NCBI GenBank assembly: GCA_016720655.1
Contig: JADKKE010000004.1
Location: 1-64,000, forward strand
Reading direction: 5' to 3'
From: Bacteroidota bacterium
Lineage (GTDB): Bacteria; Bacteroidota; Bacteroidia; AKYH767-A; 2013-40CM-41-45
Length of the DNA: 64,000 nucleotides
The translations under genes and the position numbers were made by a program. Position 1 is the stretch's first letter, and each line of letters starts with the position of its first letter. This document shows, one piece after another, positions 19,632 to 27,981 of the stretch. Below the pieces are notes generated by a model. The model had not been told where the DNA came from. It did not search any database and worked only from the letters and a program-made list of their open reading frames with translations.

Positions 19632-20666
19632 TTAGTTTATTTTTCCTGTTGCCCACATGATGAGCCCTGTCAGGAAGATGTTTAATATGGCCAATGGAAT
19701 CAATCCTTTCCATCCAAGATTCATCAATTGGTCATAACGGAACCTTGGGATGGTCCAACGTACCCACATGAAGAAGAAGATGAAAAAGAATATTTTTCCA
19801 AAGAGAAATGCTGTACCTAATAAACTAAGTGTATTTGGATCTGTAACAAACCTGCTGATGAATGGCATGTTGTAACCTCCAAAATAAAGGGTAGCGATCA
19901 CCGCAGAAGAGATGAACATATTGATGTATTCTGCAAACAAATAAAATCCCAATTTCATAGAACTGTATTCGGTGTGATATCCACCGACAAGTTCAGTTTC
20001 GCATTCCGGTAAATCAAAGGGTGCTCGATTTGTTTCAGCGAAAGCGCATATGATGAAAATTAGAAAACCAAGTGGCTGGTAAAGAACATTCCAATGTCCT
20101 CCGGGTTGTCCTTCCGCAATCTCCCGCACACTTAACGTTCCTGTCATCATGACCAAAGCAATGATGGATAGTCCCATCGCCACTTCGTAACTGATCATTT
20201 GTGATGACGCACGAAGAGCACCCAGCAAAGAGTATTTATTGTTGGAAGCCCAACCTCCGATCATAATTCCATACACACCAATTGAAACAACCCCGAACAC
20301 ATATAAGATTCCGATATTCACATCAGCAACCTGCATCGGGTATTTTGTTCCGCCGATTGTAAGTCCGGAACCCCAGGGTAGCACAGCACTCGTCATCAGA
20401 CATGTTGCCATGGAAACACTGGGTCCAAGGATGAACAACCATTTGTTCGATACATCCGGAATAATTTCTTCCTTCATGAACATTTTGATTCCATCCGCGA
20501 CAGGCTGGAGAATTCCAAAAGGTCCGGCGCGATTGGGACCCAAACGATCCTGTAAAAAGGCGGCGACTTTTCTTTCAGCATATGTGGAATACATAGCGAT
20601 CACCAGGGTAATCGAGAAAATGATTACGATGAAAATCAAACTATAGATGAGTGCTGGTGTAAACAT
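19632..20666 (-). CDS. nuoH: NADH-quinone oxidoreductase subunit H
   Basis: 344 residues, about eight membrane helices. This subunit forms the quinone-binding chamber with NuoB and NuoD and connects to the proton path. Signature segments are ERKVAAFLQDRLGPNRAGP near the N terminus and the acidic quinone-site loop FDLPECETELVGGYHTEYS. It begins 11 bp after the nuoG stop, so translation is probably coupled. No anomalies seen. Confidence 0.96.
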   Translation of the reverse strand: MFTPALIYSLIFIVIIFSITLVIAMYSTYAERKVAAFLQDRLGPNRAGPFGILQPVADGIKMFMKEEIIPDVSNKWLFILGPSVSMATCLMTSAVLPWGSGLTIGGTKYPMQVADVNIGILYVFGVVSIGVYGIMIGGWASNNKYSLLGALRASSQMISYEVAMGLSIIALVMMTGTLSVREIAEGQPGGHWNVLYQPLGFLIFIICAFAETNRAPFDLPECETELVGGYHTEYSSMKLGFYLFAEYINMFISSAVIATLYFGGYNMPFISRFVTDPNTLSLLGTAFLFGKIFFFIFFFMWVRWTIPRFRYDQLMNLGWKGLIPLAILNIFLTGLIMWATGKIN

Positions 20667-20677
20667 GATTGATCGAA

Positions 20678-21688
20678 TTATTTTTTATTCTCCAGTTGCC
20701 AGGATGTCGGAACAGCCTGAACAGCATTCAACAATGGTTTGTGAGCAGGTTCCTGCAACACATAATGATTTTGGGAAATTACGGAATGGCGATCGATCTT
20801 ACTCGGTCCATCAACGATCCAGTCTTTCGTTTCTTTTTTATCGAAGCGACATGTATTGCAAATCCAGCCTGGTTTTCCATCCGGAGTGTCCAGTACTTCT
20901 GCATATTCATCTTTGCGGGCAGTGACACGAAATACTTCTGCGCCTTTCATCCAGAGCATCACCCGTCCGCTACAGGTTGGGCAATCACGGTGTGCATCGA
21001 CAGGATTAACATTCCACACCCTGCTTTTGAAACGGAAAGTTCTGTCGGTAAGGGCTCCAACCGGACAAACATCAATCATGTTTCCGGAGAAATCATTATC
21101 GACTGCCTGGGAAATGTAGGTACTGATTTCCGAAACGTCACCACGATTCAATACACCGTGAACACGTCCGTCCGTAATTTGTTCTGCAACTTTCACACAA
21201 CGGTAGCAGAGAATGCAACGGGTCATGTGTAGCTTTATTTTTTCACCGATATCTATCTTTTGGAAAGTACGGCGACTGAATTCATAACGTGTACGGGATA
21301 ATCCGTGCTCATAGGCAAGATCCTGAAGAGAACATTCTCCTGCCTGATCACAAATCGGACAGTCGAGAGGGTGATTGATTAGCAGGAATTCAACGACACC
21401 GGCTCTTGCTTCAAGCAAATCAGGAGCAGTTTTATTTTGTACTTCCATACCATCCATTACCGGAGTCCGGCAGGAAGCAACCGGCTTTGGCATCGGACGA
21501 GGATCTTTTTCAGAACCTTTGGTAACTTTAACCAAACACGTGCGGCAATAACCACCGCTCGTTTTCAATTTGGAATAATAACACATTGCCGGTGGAACAA
21601 CATCTCCTCCGATCATGCGCGCAGCCTGAAGGATTGTTGTCCCATCAGGAACTTCAATCATGTGGCCATCAATGGTGACTTTCGCCAT
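20678..21688 (-). CDS. nuoG: NADH-quinone oxidoreductase subunit G, short form
   Basis: 336 residues, far shorter than the ~900-residue enterobacterial NuoG. It keeps the electron-transfer region: a plant-type [2Fe-2S] set (C-x10-C-x2-C, then SCRTP), the His-Cys3 cluster region HPLDCPICDQAGECSLQD, and a ferredoxin-type cluster around CILCYRCV and DVCPVGALTD. The start of the molybdopterin-like domain (DCPTCSGRVMLW) is present, then the protein ends after a further CNTC pair. The large molybdopterin-like domain is absent. A short NuoG is usual in several Bacteroidota, so I read this as natural and not truncated. It sits between nuoF and nuoH. Confidence 0.9.
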   Translation of the reverse strand: MAKVTIDGHMIEVPDGTTILQAARMIGGDVVPPAMCYYSKLKTSGGYCRTCLVKVTKGSEKDPRPMPKPVASCRTPVMDGMEVQNKTAPDLLEARAGVVEFLLINHPLDCPICDQAGECSLQDLAYEHGLSRTRYEFSRRTFQKIDIGEKIKLHMTRCILCYRCVKVAEQITDGRVHGVLNRGDVSEISTYISQAVDNDFSGNMIDVCPVGALTDRTFRFKSRVWNVNPVDAHRDCPTCSGRVMLWMKGAEVFRVTARKDEYAEVLDTPDGKPGWICNTCRFDKKETKDWIVDGPSKIDRHSVISQNHYVLQEPAHKPLLNAVQAVPTSWQLENKK

Positions 21689-21704
21689 ACTTTATCTTTC
21701 TTTT

Positions 21705-21765
21705 CTTTGCGTGCTTTGCGACTCTGCGAGAAATAATTTCGCGCAAAGACGCAAACAGCGCAAAG
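21705..21765. repeat. Imperfect hairpin element between nuoF and nuoG
   Basis: CTTTGCG-containing left arm (21705-21730) and CGCAAAG-containing right arm (21740-21765) pair at about 20 of 26 positions. The centre shares a 14-base sequence, GAGAAATAATTTCG, with 35747-35760 on the other strand, also flanked by CGCAAAG-like sequence, so it is a dispersed element. Confidence 0.55.
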
Positions 21766-21774
21766 GATTATTAG

Positions 21775-23118
21775 TTATGCACTTTGCAAATTATTCAACC
21801 GATAATAATGCTTCACATCTTTAATACTTTTCGGGTTCTTAATATATTCTTCAAACTCAGAACGGAAATGACGAATGGCTGCAGCAACGGGCCAGGCAGC
21901 GGCATCGCCGAGCGGACAAATTGTTTTGCCTTCGATTTTCCCCTGGATATCCCAAAGCAAATCAATATCACTCATCGTTCCATGACCATCGAGAATACGA
22001 TGCAGAATTTTTTCCATCCAGCCTGTTCCTTCACGACAAGGACTGCATTGTCCACAGGACTCGTGATGATAAAAGCGTGTAAAGTTCCAGAGATTCTTTA
22101 CAATGCTGGTGTCTTCATCCATGACGATAAATCCACCGGAGCCAAGCATGGTCCCGGTAGCAAATCCACCATCCGCAAGTGATTCATAACTCATCAACCG
22201 TGGTTCTCCTTTGGCAGTTTTTAATATCAGATCTGCAGGGAGAATCGGAACAGAAGAACCACCGGCAACAACTGCTTTGAATTTTTTACCTCCACGTATT
22301 CCGCCACAGTATTTGTCGGAAAAAATAAATTCTTCTACCGGAACACCGAGATCAATTTCATAGACTCCGGGTTTGTTGATATGTCCGGATGCAGAAATGA
22401 GTTTGGTACCTGTACTCTTGCCAATACCGATTTTTGCGTATTCATCACCACCATCGTTCACAATCGGAACGACAGCAGCAATGGTTTCAACGTTATTTAC
22501 AACAGTCGGACAACCATAGAGTCCCGCTACAGCAGGAAAAGGTGGTTTGATCCGTGGGTTGCCACGTTTTCCTTCCAGTGATTCCAGTAATGCAGTTTCT
22601 TCTCCACAGATATATGCACCGGCTCCGATTTGTACGTACAAATCAAGAGAATATTCAGAGCCTAAAATATTTTTACCAAGCCATCCATTTGCATAGGCTT
22701 CGTCAATCGCTTTTTCAAGAATACGCGCGACATAATAATATTCGCCACGAATGTAGATGTAGGATGTATTTGCTCCCAAAGCGTAACTCGATGTGATCAT
22801 TCCTTCGATTAACAAATGAGGAATGCGTTCCATCAGATAACGGTCTTTGAATGTTCCCGGTTCTGATTCATCAGCATTGCAAACAAGATAGCGAGCTATA
22901 CCGGGAGGTTTTGCAAGAAAGCTCCATTTCATTCCGGTCGGAAAACCGGCGCCACCGCGTCCACGCAACCCTGATTTTTTTACTTCTTCAACTACTGCCT
23001 CAGTAGTCATGGTTTTCACCGCTTTTTCTACAGAAGCATAACCACCGTTTTTGCGGTATACATCATAGCTCTGAATTCCTGCTATGTGGTCGTCTTTTAA
23101 TAATAGTTTCTTTCCCAT
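21775..23118 (-). CDS. nuoF: NADH-quinone oxidoreductase subunit F (NADH/FMN site)
   Basis: 447 residues. Binds NADH and FMN and starts electron transfer. The FMN/NADH glycine-rich loop is RGRGGAGFPTGMKW, followed by CNADESEPGTFKDR; a second glycine-rich stretch is YICGEETALLESLEG. The N3 [4Fe-4S] cluster ligands are in ESCGQCSPCREG and the distal ICPLGDAAAW. The stop-to-start gap from nuoE is 3 bp. Length and motifs are normal. Confidence 0.97.
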   Translation of the reverse strand: MGKKLLLKDDHIAGIQSYDVYRKNGGYASVEKAVKTMTTEAVVEEVKKSGLRGRGGAGFPTGMKWSFLAKPPGIARYLVCNADESEPGTFKDRYLMERIPHLLIEGMITSSYALGANTSYIYIRGEYYYVARILEKAIDEAYANGWLGKNILGSEYSLDLYVQIGAGAYICGEETALLESLEGKRGNPRIKPPFPAVAGLYGCPTVVNNVETIAAVVPIVNDGGDEYAKIGIGKSTGTKLISASGHINKPGVYEIDLGVPVEEFIFSDKYCGGIRGGKKFKAVVAGGSSVPILPADLILKTAKGEPRLMSYESLADGGFATGTMLGSGGFIVMDEDTSIVKNLWNFTRFYHHESCGQCSPCREGTGWMEKILHRILDGHGTMSDIDLLWDIQGKIEGKTICPLGDAAAWPVAAAIRHFRSEFEEYIKNPKSIKDVKHYYRLNNLQSA

Positions 23119-23121
23119 AAC

Positions 23122-23658
23122 TTACAAAGTGCGTGGTTCCGGTAGATCTGTATATGTTTTGCGCTTGCCTTCACTTTTCAGCCGACTCACAAGCGCGTCA
23201 ACTTTTTCCAGATTCAGATTTTCATAGTAGTCTGCTCCCACTTGCAACATCGGCGCCGTTCCACAAGAACCGAGGCACTCAACTGATTTTAAAGTGAACA
23301 TTCCGTCCGAAGAAGTTTCTCCCACTTTTATATTTAATTTTTTTTCGAGATGACGAATTACATCTTCAGCGCCTAATAACCAGCATGAACTCGTACGGCA
23401 AACTTCAATGAGGCATTTGCCAACAGGTTTGAGATTAAACATGGAATAGAACGAAGCAACTTCGTATACTTCGATGGATTGTATGTTCATCACCGAAGCA
23501 ACATAATTCATAACTTCCGGACTAAGCCATCCGTCGAATTCTGCTTGTGCAATATGCAGGATGGGAATCAAGGCCGATTTGTGTTTGCCTTCCGGATAAC
23601 GTTTCATCATCCTTTGCACCAGGGCCATTGATTCCTCGCTGAAGCGAATGTCTTTCAT
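23122..23658 (-). CDS. nuoE: NADH-quinone oxidoreductase subunit E ([2Fe-2S])
   Basis: 178 residues, thioredoxin-like ferredoxin fold. The N1a [2Fe-2S] ligands are visible as CRTSSC and CLGSCG, spaced about 36 residues apart. N-terminal helices include a typical YASVMNIQSIEVYEVASFYS segment. It lies directly before nuoF (3 bp). About 100 bp separate it from nuoD and contain a heptamer repeat island, yet the gene order shows it belongs to the same operon. Confidence 0.96.
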   Translation of the reverse strand: MKDIRFSEESMALVQRMMKRYPEGKHKSALIPILHIAQAEFDGWLSPEVMNYVASVMNIQSIEVYEVASFYSMFNLKPVGKCLIEVCRTSSCWLLGAEDVIRHLEKKLNIKVGETSSDGMFTLKSVECLGSCGTAPMLQVGADYYENLNLEKVDALVSRLKSEGKRKTYTDLPEPRTL

Positions 23659-23661
23659 TTT

Positions 23662-23760
23662 TTTTTAGTGGTTAGTGGTTGGTAGTTAGTGATTAGTGTG
23701 ACATATCATCATTTCATCCGCAACCCCAACTCATAATTCATAATTCATAACTCTACATTC
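23662..23760 (+). repeat. Heptamer island between nuoD and nuoE
   Basis: TTAGTGG-type units (TTAGTGG, TTAGTGG, TTGGTAG, TTAGTGA, TTAGTGT) run from about 23667. At 23727-23755 ACTCATA and ATTCATA units follow each other in one 7-bp phase. The island ends within a few bases of the nuoD stop codon. Confidence 0.75.
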
Positions 23761-23762
23761 GT

Positions 23763-24971
23763 TCAGGCGTCTAACTCTCCCGCAATCACATTCATTGAAC
23801 TCATCGTTAGAATCGCATCACTGAGGAATCCGCCTTTGATCATTTCAGCGTAAGCCTGATAATAGATGAAACAGGGACGGCGCAAATGCAAACGGAATGG
23901 TTGACGTCCGCCGTCACTGACGAGGTAAAATCCTAATTCTCCATTTCCACCTTCCACGCAATGGTAAACTTCACCAACAGGCACATCCGTCTCGCCCATC
24001 ACTATTTTGAAATGATAGATGAGTGCTTCCATGTTGTTGTATACATCTTCTTTCGGAGGCAAATAGAAGGAAGGAATATCTGCATGAAAGGAAGTTTTGT
24101 CTTCCAGTTTCTCAAGTTTTTCTATTGCTTGTCGGATGATACTCAGACTTTGCCACATTTCTTCATCCCGAACCATGAAACGGTCATACGTGTCTCCTTG
24201 TGTGCCAATCGGAATAATGAAATCGAAATCTTCATACGATGAATATGGATTCATCACCCGTACATCGTAATCTACACCTGCAGCACGCAGGTTAGGACCA
24301 CTGAAACTATAATTGAGTGCTTTCTCTGCTGAAATCGGTCCGCATCCAACAGTACGATCAATAAAAATTCTGTTGCGAACGAGAAGGTTTTCAAACTCCT
24401 TCAATGCCGCCGGATATTCCTTGACGAAATCTTTTATTTTTCTCCATGCGCCTTCTGAGAAATCACGCTCAAATCCACCGATCCGTCCAATGTTTGTTGT
24501 CAATCGTGCGCCACAAATGTCTTCGAAGATTTCATAAATTTTTTCACGCCACTGGAACAAATAGAGAAATCCCGTCATGGCGCCGGTGTCCACACCAATA
24601 ACTGTATTGCAAACAATGTGATCCGAGATCCTGGCAAGTTCCATGATGATCACTCGCATGTATTCCACACGCTTAGGCAATTTCGCGCCAATCAGCTTTT
24701 CGACTGTCATGTGCCATCCCATATTGTTGATAGGGGAGGAACAATAGTTCATTCTGTCCGTGATTGGAGTTACCTGGTAAAACGGTTTGTGTTCTGCTAA
24801 TTTTTCGAAAGCTCTGTGAATGTATCCGATCGTAGGTTCGGAATCCACAATGATCTCTCCATCCATTTTCAATACATTCTGGAAAATTCCATGGGTCGCA
24901 GGATGAGTAGGACCCAGGTTCAGTGTGGTGTATTGCTTTTGTCCGGATTTAACGTCGGTGTTGAGCTCCAT
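23763..24971 (-). CDS. nuoD: NADH-quinone oxidoreductase subunit D
   Basis: 402 residues. The 49-kDa-type subunit that forms the quinone reduction site with NuoB. Conserved segments are LGPTHPATHG at residues about 20-29 (the quinone-site histidine loop), IGYIHRAFEKLAEHK and the C-terminal MKGGFLSDAILTMSSMN-like end. It follows nuoC by 36 bp. NuoC and NuoD are separate proteins here, unlike the E. coli fusion. Confidence 0.97.
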   Translation of the reverse strand: MELNTDVKSGQKQYTTLNLGPTHPATHGIFQNVLKMDGEIIVDSEPTIGYIHRAFEKLAEHKPFYQVTPITDRMNYCSSPINNMGWHMTVEKLIGAKLPKRVEYMRVIIMELARISDHIVCNTVIGVDTGAMTGFLYLFQWREKIYEIFEDICGARLTTNIGRIGGFERDFSEGAWRKIKDFVKEYPAALKEFENLLVRNRIFIDRTVGCGPISAEKALNYSFSGPNLRAAGVDYDVRVMNPYSSYEDFDFIIPIGTQGDTYDRFMVRDEEMWQSLSIIRQAIEKLEKLEDKTSFHADIPSFYLPPKEDVYNNMEALIYHFKIVMGETDVPVGEVYHCVEGGNGELGFYLVSDGGRQPFRLHLRRPCFIYYQAYAEMIKGGFLSDAILTMSSMNVIAGELDA

Positions 24972-25007
24972 AAAGAATTGTTCAGTGCCAATTTATTGAC
25001 ACTTGTA

Positions 25008-25547
25008 TTAAGGAATTAATTTTTTTCTATCAAAGTCAGATGTCTTACGACCAAACATTGTGTCGTCTTTGTCGAACCGTGTTCTGTCTTCTATCGGATA
25101 TTCTTTACGAAGCGGATAATAATCCATGTCCTCAACATTCAGAATTCGTTTCAGATTCGGATGACCTTTGAACTTGAAACCAAAGAAGTCGAAAGCTTCT
25201 CTTTCCATCCAATTGGCCGCGAGGAAAACCGGAATGATGGAATCGTATGTGAGATCGTTTTCTACTGTAAAGGCTTTGATGCGCAAGCGTAAATTGTGAA
25301 CCAGACTATGAATCTGATACATCATACCAAAGGGCTGAGGAGTATTTGGGAAATGAAGTCCGCACATAGTCGTGAGGTAACGAAACTGGAAATGTTCGTT
25401 ATCATAGAGGTATCTCACCACCGGAAGAACGGATTCTTTCCGAATCGTCAGTGTACGGTAATCGTACAATTGTTCCTCTTGTAAAATTTGCTCACCGAAT
25501 TTTTCTTTGAGCGCAGCAATGACTTCGTCAAGCGTCGGTTTTTCCAT
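25008..25547 (-). CDS. nuoC: NADH-quinone oxidoreductase subunit C
   Basis: 179 residues. The 30-kDa-type peripheral subunit; it holds no cofactor and joins NuoD at the base of the hydrophilic arm. The family signature is ANWMEREAFDFFGFKFKGHP, followed by the RILNVEDMDYYPLRKEYP segment that docks onto NuoD. It starts 5 bp after the nuoB stop. Nothing unusual. Confidence 0.96.
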   Translation of the reverse strand: MEKPTLDEVIAALKEKFGEQILQEEQLYDYRTLTIRKESVLPVVRYLYDNEHFQFRYLTTMCGLHFPNTPQPFGMMYQIHSLVHNLRLRIKAFTVENDLTYDSIIPVFLAANWMEREAFDFFGFKFKGHPNLKRILNVEDMDYYPLRKEYPIEDRTRFDKDDTMFGRKTSDFDRKKLIP

Positions 25548-25552
25548 ACGTA

Positions 25553-26119
25553 TTATTCAATGCCGTAAGAGGCGAGGAGTGCTTTGTATTCAGGGGAATT
25601 CCGGCGTCTCAGAGATTCACTTCCTACAAGCTTCTGAATGTTTAAGATGCCATCGATGATTTGTTCCGGGCGCGGCGGACAACCGGGAACGTAAACGTCG
25701 ACAGGAATAATCTGATCGATTCCCTGCAACACAGAGTAGGTGTCAAATATTCCGCCACTGGAAGCGCATGCACCAACAGAAAGAACCCATCTTGGTTCCG
25801 CCATTTGTTCGTACACGTGATGCAATACCGGAGCCATTTTTTTTGCAATCGTTCCCATCACCATGAGCATGTCAGCCTGACGAGGAGAAAAACTTAAACG
25901 CTCAGCACCGAATCTTCCAAGATCATAAGTAGAGGCCATCGTCGCCATGAATTCAATTCCACAACAAGATGTTGCGAATGGTAAAGGCCACAAGGAATTT
26001 TTTCTGGCGAGGCCAACTACTTTGTCCAATGAAGTTGCGAAAAATCCCGGCCCTTCATAGCCATCTGGAGATTTGACGATTTTTATTTCCGGTGAGGTGA
26101 TTATTTTTTCTTCTGACAT
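25553..26119 (-). CDS. nuoB: NADH-quinone oxidoreductase subunit B ([4Fe-4S] N2)
   Basis: 188 residues. Carries the terminal cluster N2 that reduces quinone. The ligand set is the tandem pair in [14 protein letters not shown], the cysteine in [10 protein letters not shown] and that in [10 protein letters not shown]. It also has the [12 protein letters not shown] segment. It lies 5 bp before nuoC, but 372 bp of repeat-containing DNA separates it from nuoA, an unusually wide break for this operon. Confidence 0.97.
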   Translation of the reverse strand: MSEEKIITSPEIKIVKSPDGYEGPGFFATSLDKVVGLARKNSLWPLPFATSCCGIEFMATMASTYDLGRFGAERLSFSPRQADMLMVMGTIAKKMAPVLHHVYEQMAEPRWVLSVGACASSGGIFDTYSVLQGIDQIIPVDVYVPGCPPRPEQIIDGILNIQKLVGSESLRRRNSPEYKALLASYGIE

Positions 26120-26491
26120 AATCCTGTGTGCTACTAAACACCTTTTTTATTTCTGATGATTTTCCGCTGTTTAATTATTCGTTAGGGACGAGGGGCGTTG
26201 GGACGGGGGACGAATGCTACACTTATTTACATCCCACTCACTTTTTATTCATTCCCCAAATTCATAATTCATATTTGATATAAAACACCTTTTTTATTTC
26301 TGATGATTTTCCACTGTTTAATTATTTTTGAGGGACAAGGGACGTTGGGACGGGGGACGAATGCCACACTTAATTTCTTCCCTTTCCCTATTAATACTTT
26401 CCCCAAATTCATAATTCATAATTCATAATCCACTCATAACTCATAACTCATAACTCATAACTCATAACTCATAACTCATAACTCCCAACTA
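26120..26491. repeat. 147-bp tandem duplication plus heptamer array between nuoA and nuoB
   Basis: Unit 1 (26136-26282) and unit 2 (26283-26429) are imperfect copies that stay in register over the full 147 bp, with only substitutions seen; each contains a GGGACGA-type stretch and an ATTCATA run. Unit 2 is followed by seven perfect copies of ACTCATA (26432-26480) up to the nuoA stop. No coding sequence, promoter box or terminator is evident in the gap. Confidence 0.85.
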
Positions 26492-26863
26492 TCATTCCCA
26501 CTTCAACGCTCCCTTTTTAATGATGTAATAAAATCCTGTCAACAACAGACCCATGAAGATGAGCATCTCCCATATTCCTGTCACTCCAAGTTCTTTGAAA
26601 TTTACAGCCCATGGATACATGAAAATCACTTCCACATCGAAGAGGACAAAGAGAATTGCAACAAGAAAATATTTTATTGAGAATGGAATACGTGCGTTTC
26701 CTTGGGATTCAATTCCACATTCGAAAGTTTCCAATTTTGCTTTTGCTTTTCGCTTCGGTCCCAACATGTGGGTGGCGAACATTACAAAAATTACGAACCC
26801 GAGTGCTACAAAAAATTGAAGCAAAATCGGGAGGAAGTCGGAAGGCAGGTTAGTTGAGTTCAT
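26492..26863 (-). CDS. nuoA: NADH-quinone oxidoreductase subunit A
   Basis: 123 residues from the ATG at 26863; an upstream in-frame start at 26902 would lie in the -7 promoter box. Three membrane helices are seen (about 10-30, 63-85, 92-112). The conserved loop between helix 1 and 2 contains KLETFECGIESQGNAR with the redox-switch cysteine known in ND3-type subunits, and helix 2 begins YFLVAILFVLFDVEVIF. It is the first gene of the complex I operon. The next gene, nuoB, is 372 bp away across repeats. Confidence 0.95.
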   Translation of the reverse strand: MNSTNLPSDFLPILLQFFVALGFVIFVMFATHMLGPKRKAKAKLETFECGIESQGNARIPFSIKYFLVAILFVLFDVEVIFMYPWAVNFKELGVTGIWEMLIFMGLLLTGFYYIIKKGALKWE

Positions 26864-26899
26864 TCGCTTGAAAATCAGCGTTTTTATTGAAATTATAAG

Positions 26900-26907
26900 C
26901 AAATTTA
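26900..26907 (-). promoter_or_regulatory. -7 box (TAAATTTG) of the nuo operon
   Basis: The minus strand reads TAAATTTG, a perfect TAnnTTTG, about 37 bases before the nuoA ATG at 26863. A good -33 TTTG is not seen at the usual distance. Confidence 0.5.
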
Positions 26908-27101
26908 TGGTTTTTTTGAGTTGAATTCAGCGAATGCACAGCTTTTTTATTTGCACTATATATATAGTATAAGCTTTCACTCAATCTGAGCATCTTTCCC
27001 TTGAAACTCCAGAGAACACCAGCATTAAGCTCAAAAACCCCATTTTGTTTAATTTTTTTGGCATCCAAAAATATTAATTTGAAAATCAGCTGCATATGAC
27101 A

Positions 27102-27145
27102 TTTAACATGTGTTAAACAGTTGTTTAAATTAAACGTTTGTTTAA
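27102..27145. promoter_or_regulatory. Cluster of three overlapping or adjacent 16-bp palindromes, likely TetR operator
   Basis: TTTAACATGTGTTAAA (27102-27117) and TTAAACAGTTGTTTAA (27113-27128) are perfect 7-2-7 inverted repeats that overlap, and TTAAACGTTTGTTTAA (27130-27145) is a one-mismatch version 17 bp from the second. They end 24 bp before the tetR-type ATG, where an autoregulatory operator is expected. Confidence 0.7.
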
Positions 27146-27169
27146 TATTGCAGCCAGATTGATTGTAAA

Positions 27170-27781
27170 ATGACCAAAAGAGAACAAATTTTAGAGGTAG
27201 CAGAGGAATTGATTGCTGAAAATGGCTTTAGCGGTACGTCAGTTCGTGCCCTGGCTGCCAAAGCTGGAATCAACGTAGCGATGATTTCCTACTATTTCGG
27301 TTCCAAGGAAAAGTTATTCGAGGCCCTGGTGGAATATCGGGCTGGTTTTCTTCGGGAGAAATTTCAAGTGCTCAACAGGGATGTCGTGGATCCGATGGAA
27401 CGCGTCGACAGGATGATTGAAGCTTACGTTGACCGCATTTTTTCACACCATCGCTTTCATCGTATTCTTCACCGACAAATGCTAAGCACAAAAACCACAG
27501 TGAACAGTGAAAACATTATGAATATTCTTTTGAAAAATGCGGAAGAAGTTAAAAAAGTTTTGATTGAAGGGGAACAAAAGAAAATATTCCGAAAAGTAGA
27601 CATCGAATTTACCATTGCCATGTTGATTGGAACACTTTCGCAAATTGCAGTTTCCTGCATGTTGTCTTCCAGAATTATCGGAGTGAATCCACAAACTGAA
27701 ACAATACACGATGAATCGTATCGGGAGCGCACAAAATTATTTTTAAAAAACCTGATGCGAAAGCATCTCACCGGAAAATAA
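27170..27781 (+). CDS. TetR/AcrR-family transcriptional repressor
   Basis: 203 residues. The N-terminal helix-turn-helix is plain: EELIAENGFSGTSVRALAAK followed by AGINVAMISYYFGSKEKLFEALV. The C-terminal two-thirds is helical, as in the ligand-binding and dimerisation domain, with a TetR_C-like stretch around residues 75-190. It begins 24 bp after a cluster of palindromes that is probably its own operator, and is followed on the same strand by an EmrA-like adaptor and an EmrB-like exporter, so it most likely represses that pump in the absence of a toxic ligand. The inducer cannot be predicted. Confidence 0.93.
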   Translation: MTKREQILEVAEELIAENGFSGTSVRALAAKAGINVAMISYYFGSKEKLFEALVEYRAGFLREKFQVLNRDVVDPMERVDRMIEAYVDRIFSHHRFHRILHRQMLSTKTTVNSENIMNILLKNAEEVKKVLIEGEQKKIFRKVDIEFTIAMLIGTLSQIAVSCMLSSRIIGVNPQTETIHDESYRERTKLFLKNLMRKHLTGK

Positions 27782-27981
27782 TCGTTCACTCAGCATTGTA
27801 TTCGCGATGAAAAATTCAAACGGAGCCAAATGCAAAAACAATACTGGTTCTTTCACTTCAGGAGGCAATTGCAAAAGTAATGAGCCAGGCAAGTTGACGA
27901 AATTGTCATATGCTCAACTTGAAATTACAGTTTACAAAAATCAACAGAAACAATTCAATAAAGTCAATACATATTTACACT

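Noticed and set aside
20678..21688. NuoG as a truncated pseudogene
   Set aside because: Frame is intact, all Fe-S ligands are present, and nuoH follows after 11 bp; the short form is known in the phylum.
26432..26480. Possible CRISPR-like array (seven regular copies)
   Set aside because: Units are 7 bp and contiguous, with no spacers and no cas genes; it is a simple tandem repeat. The same holds for 59452-59496.
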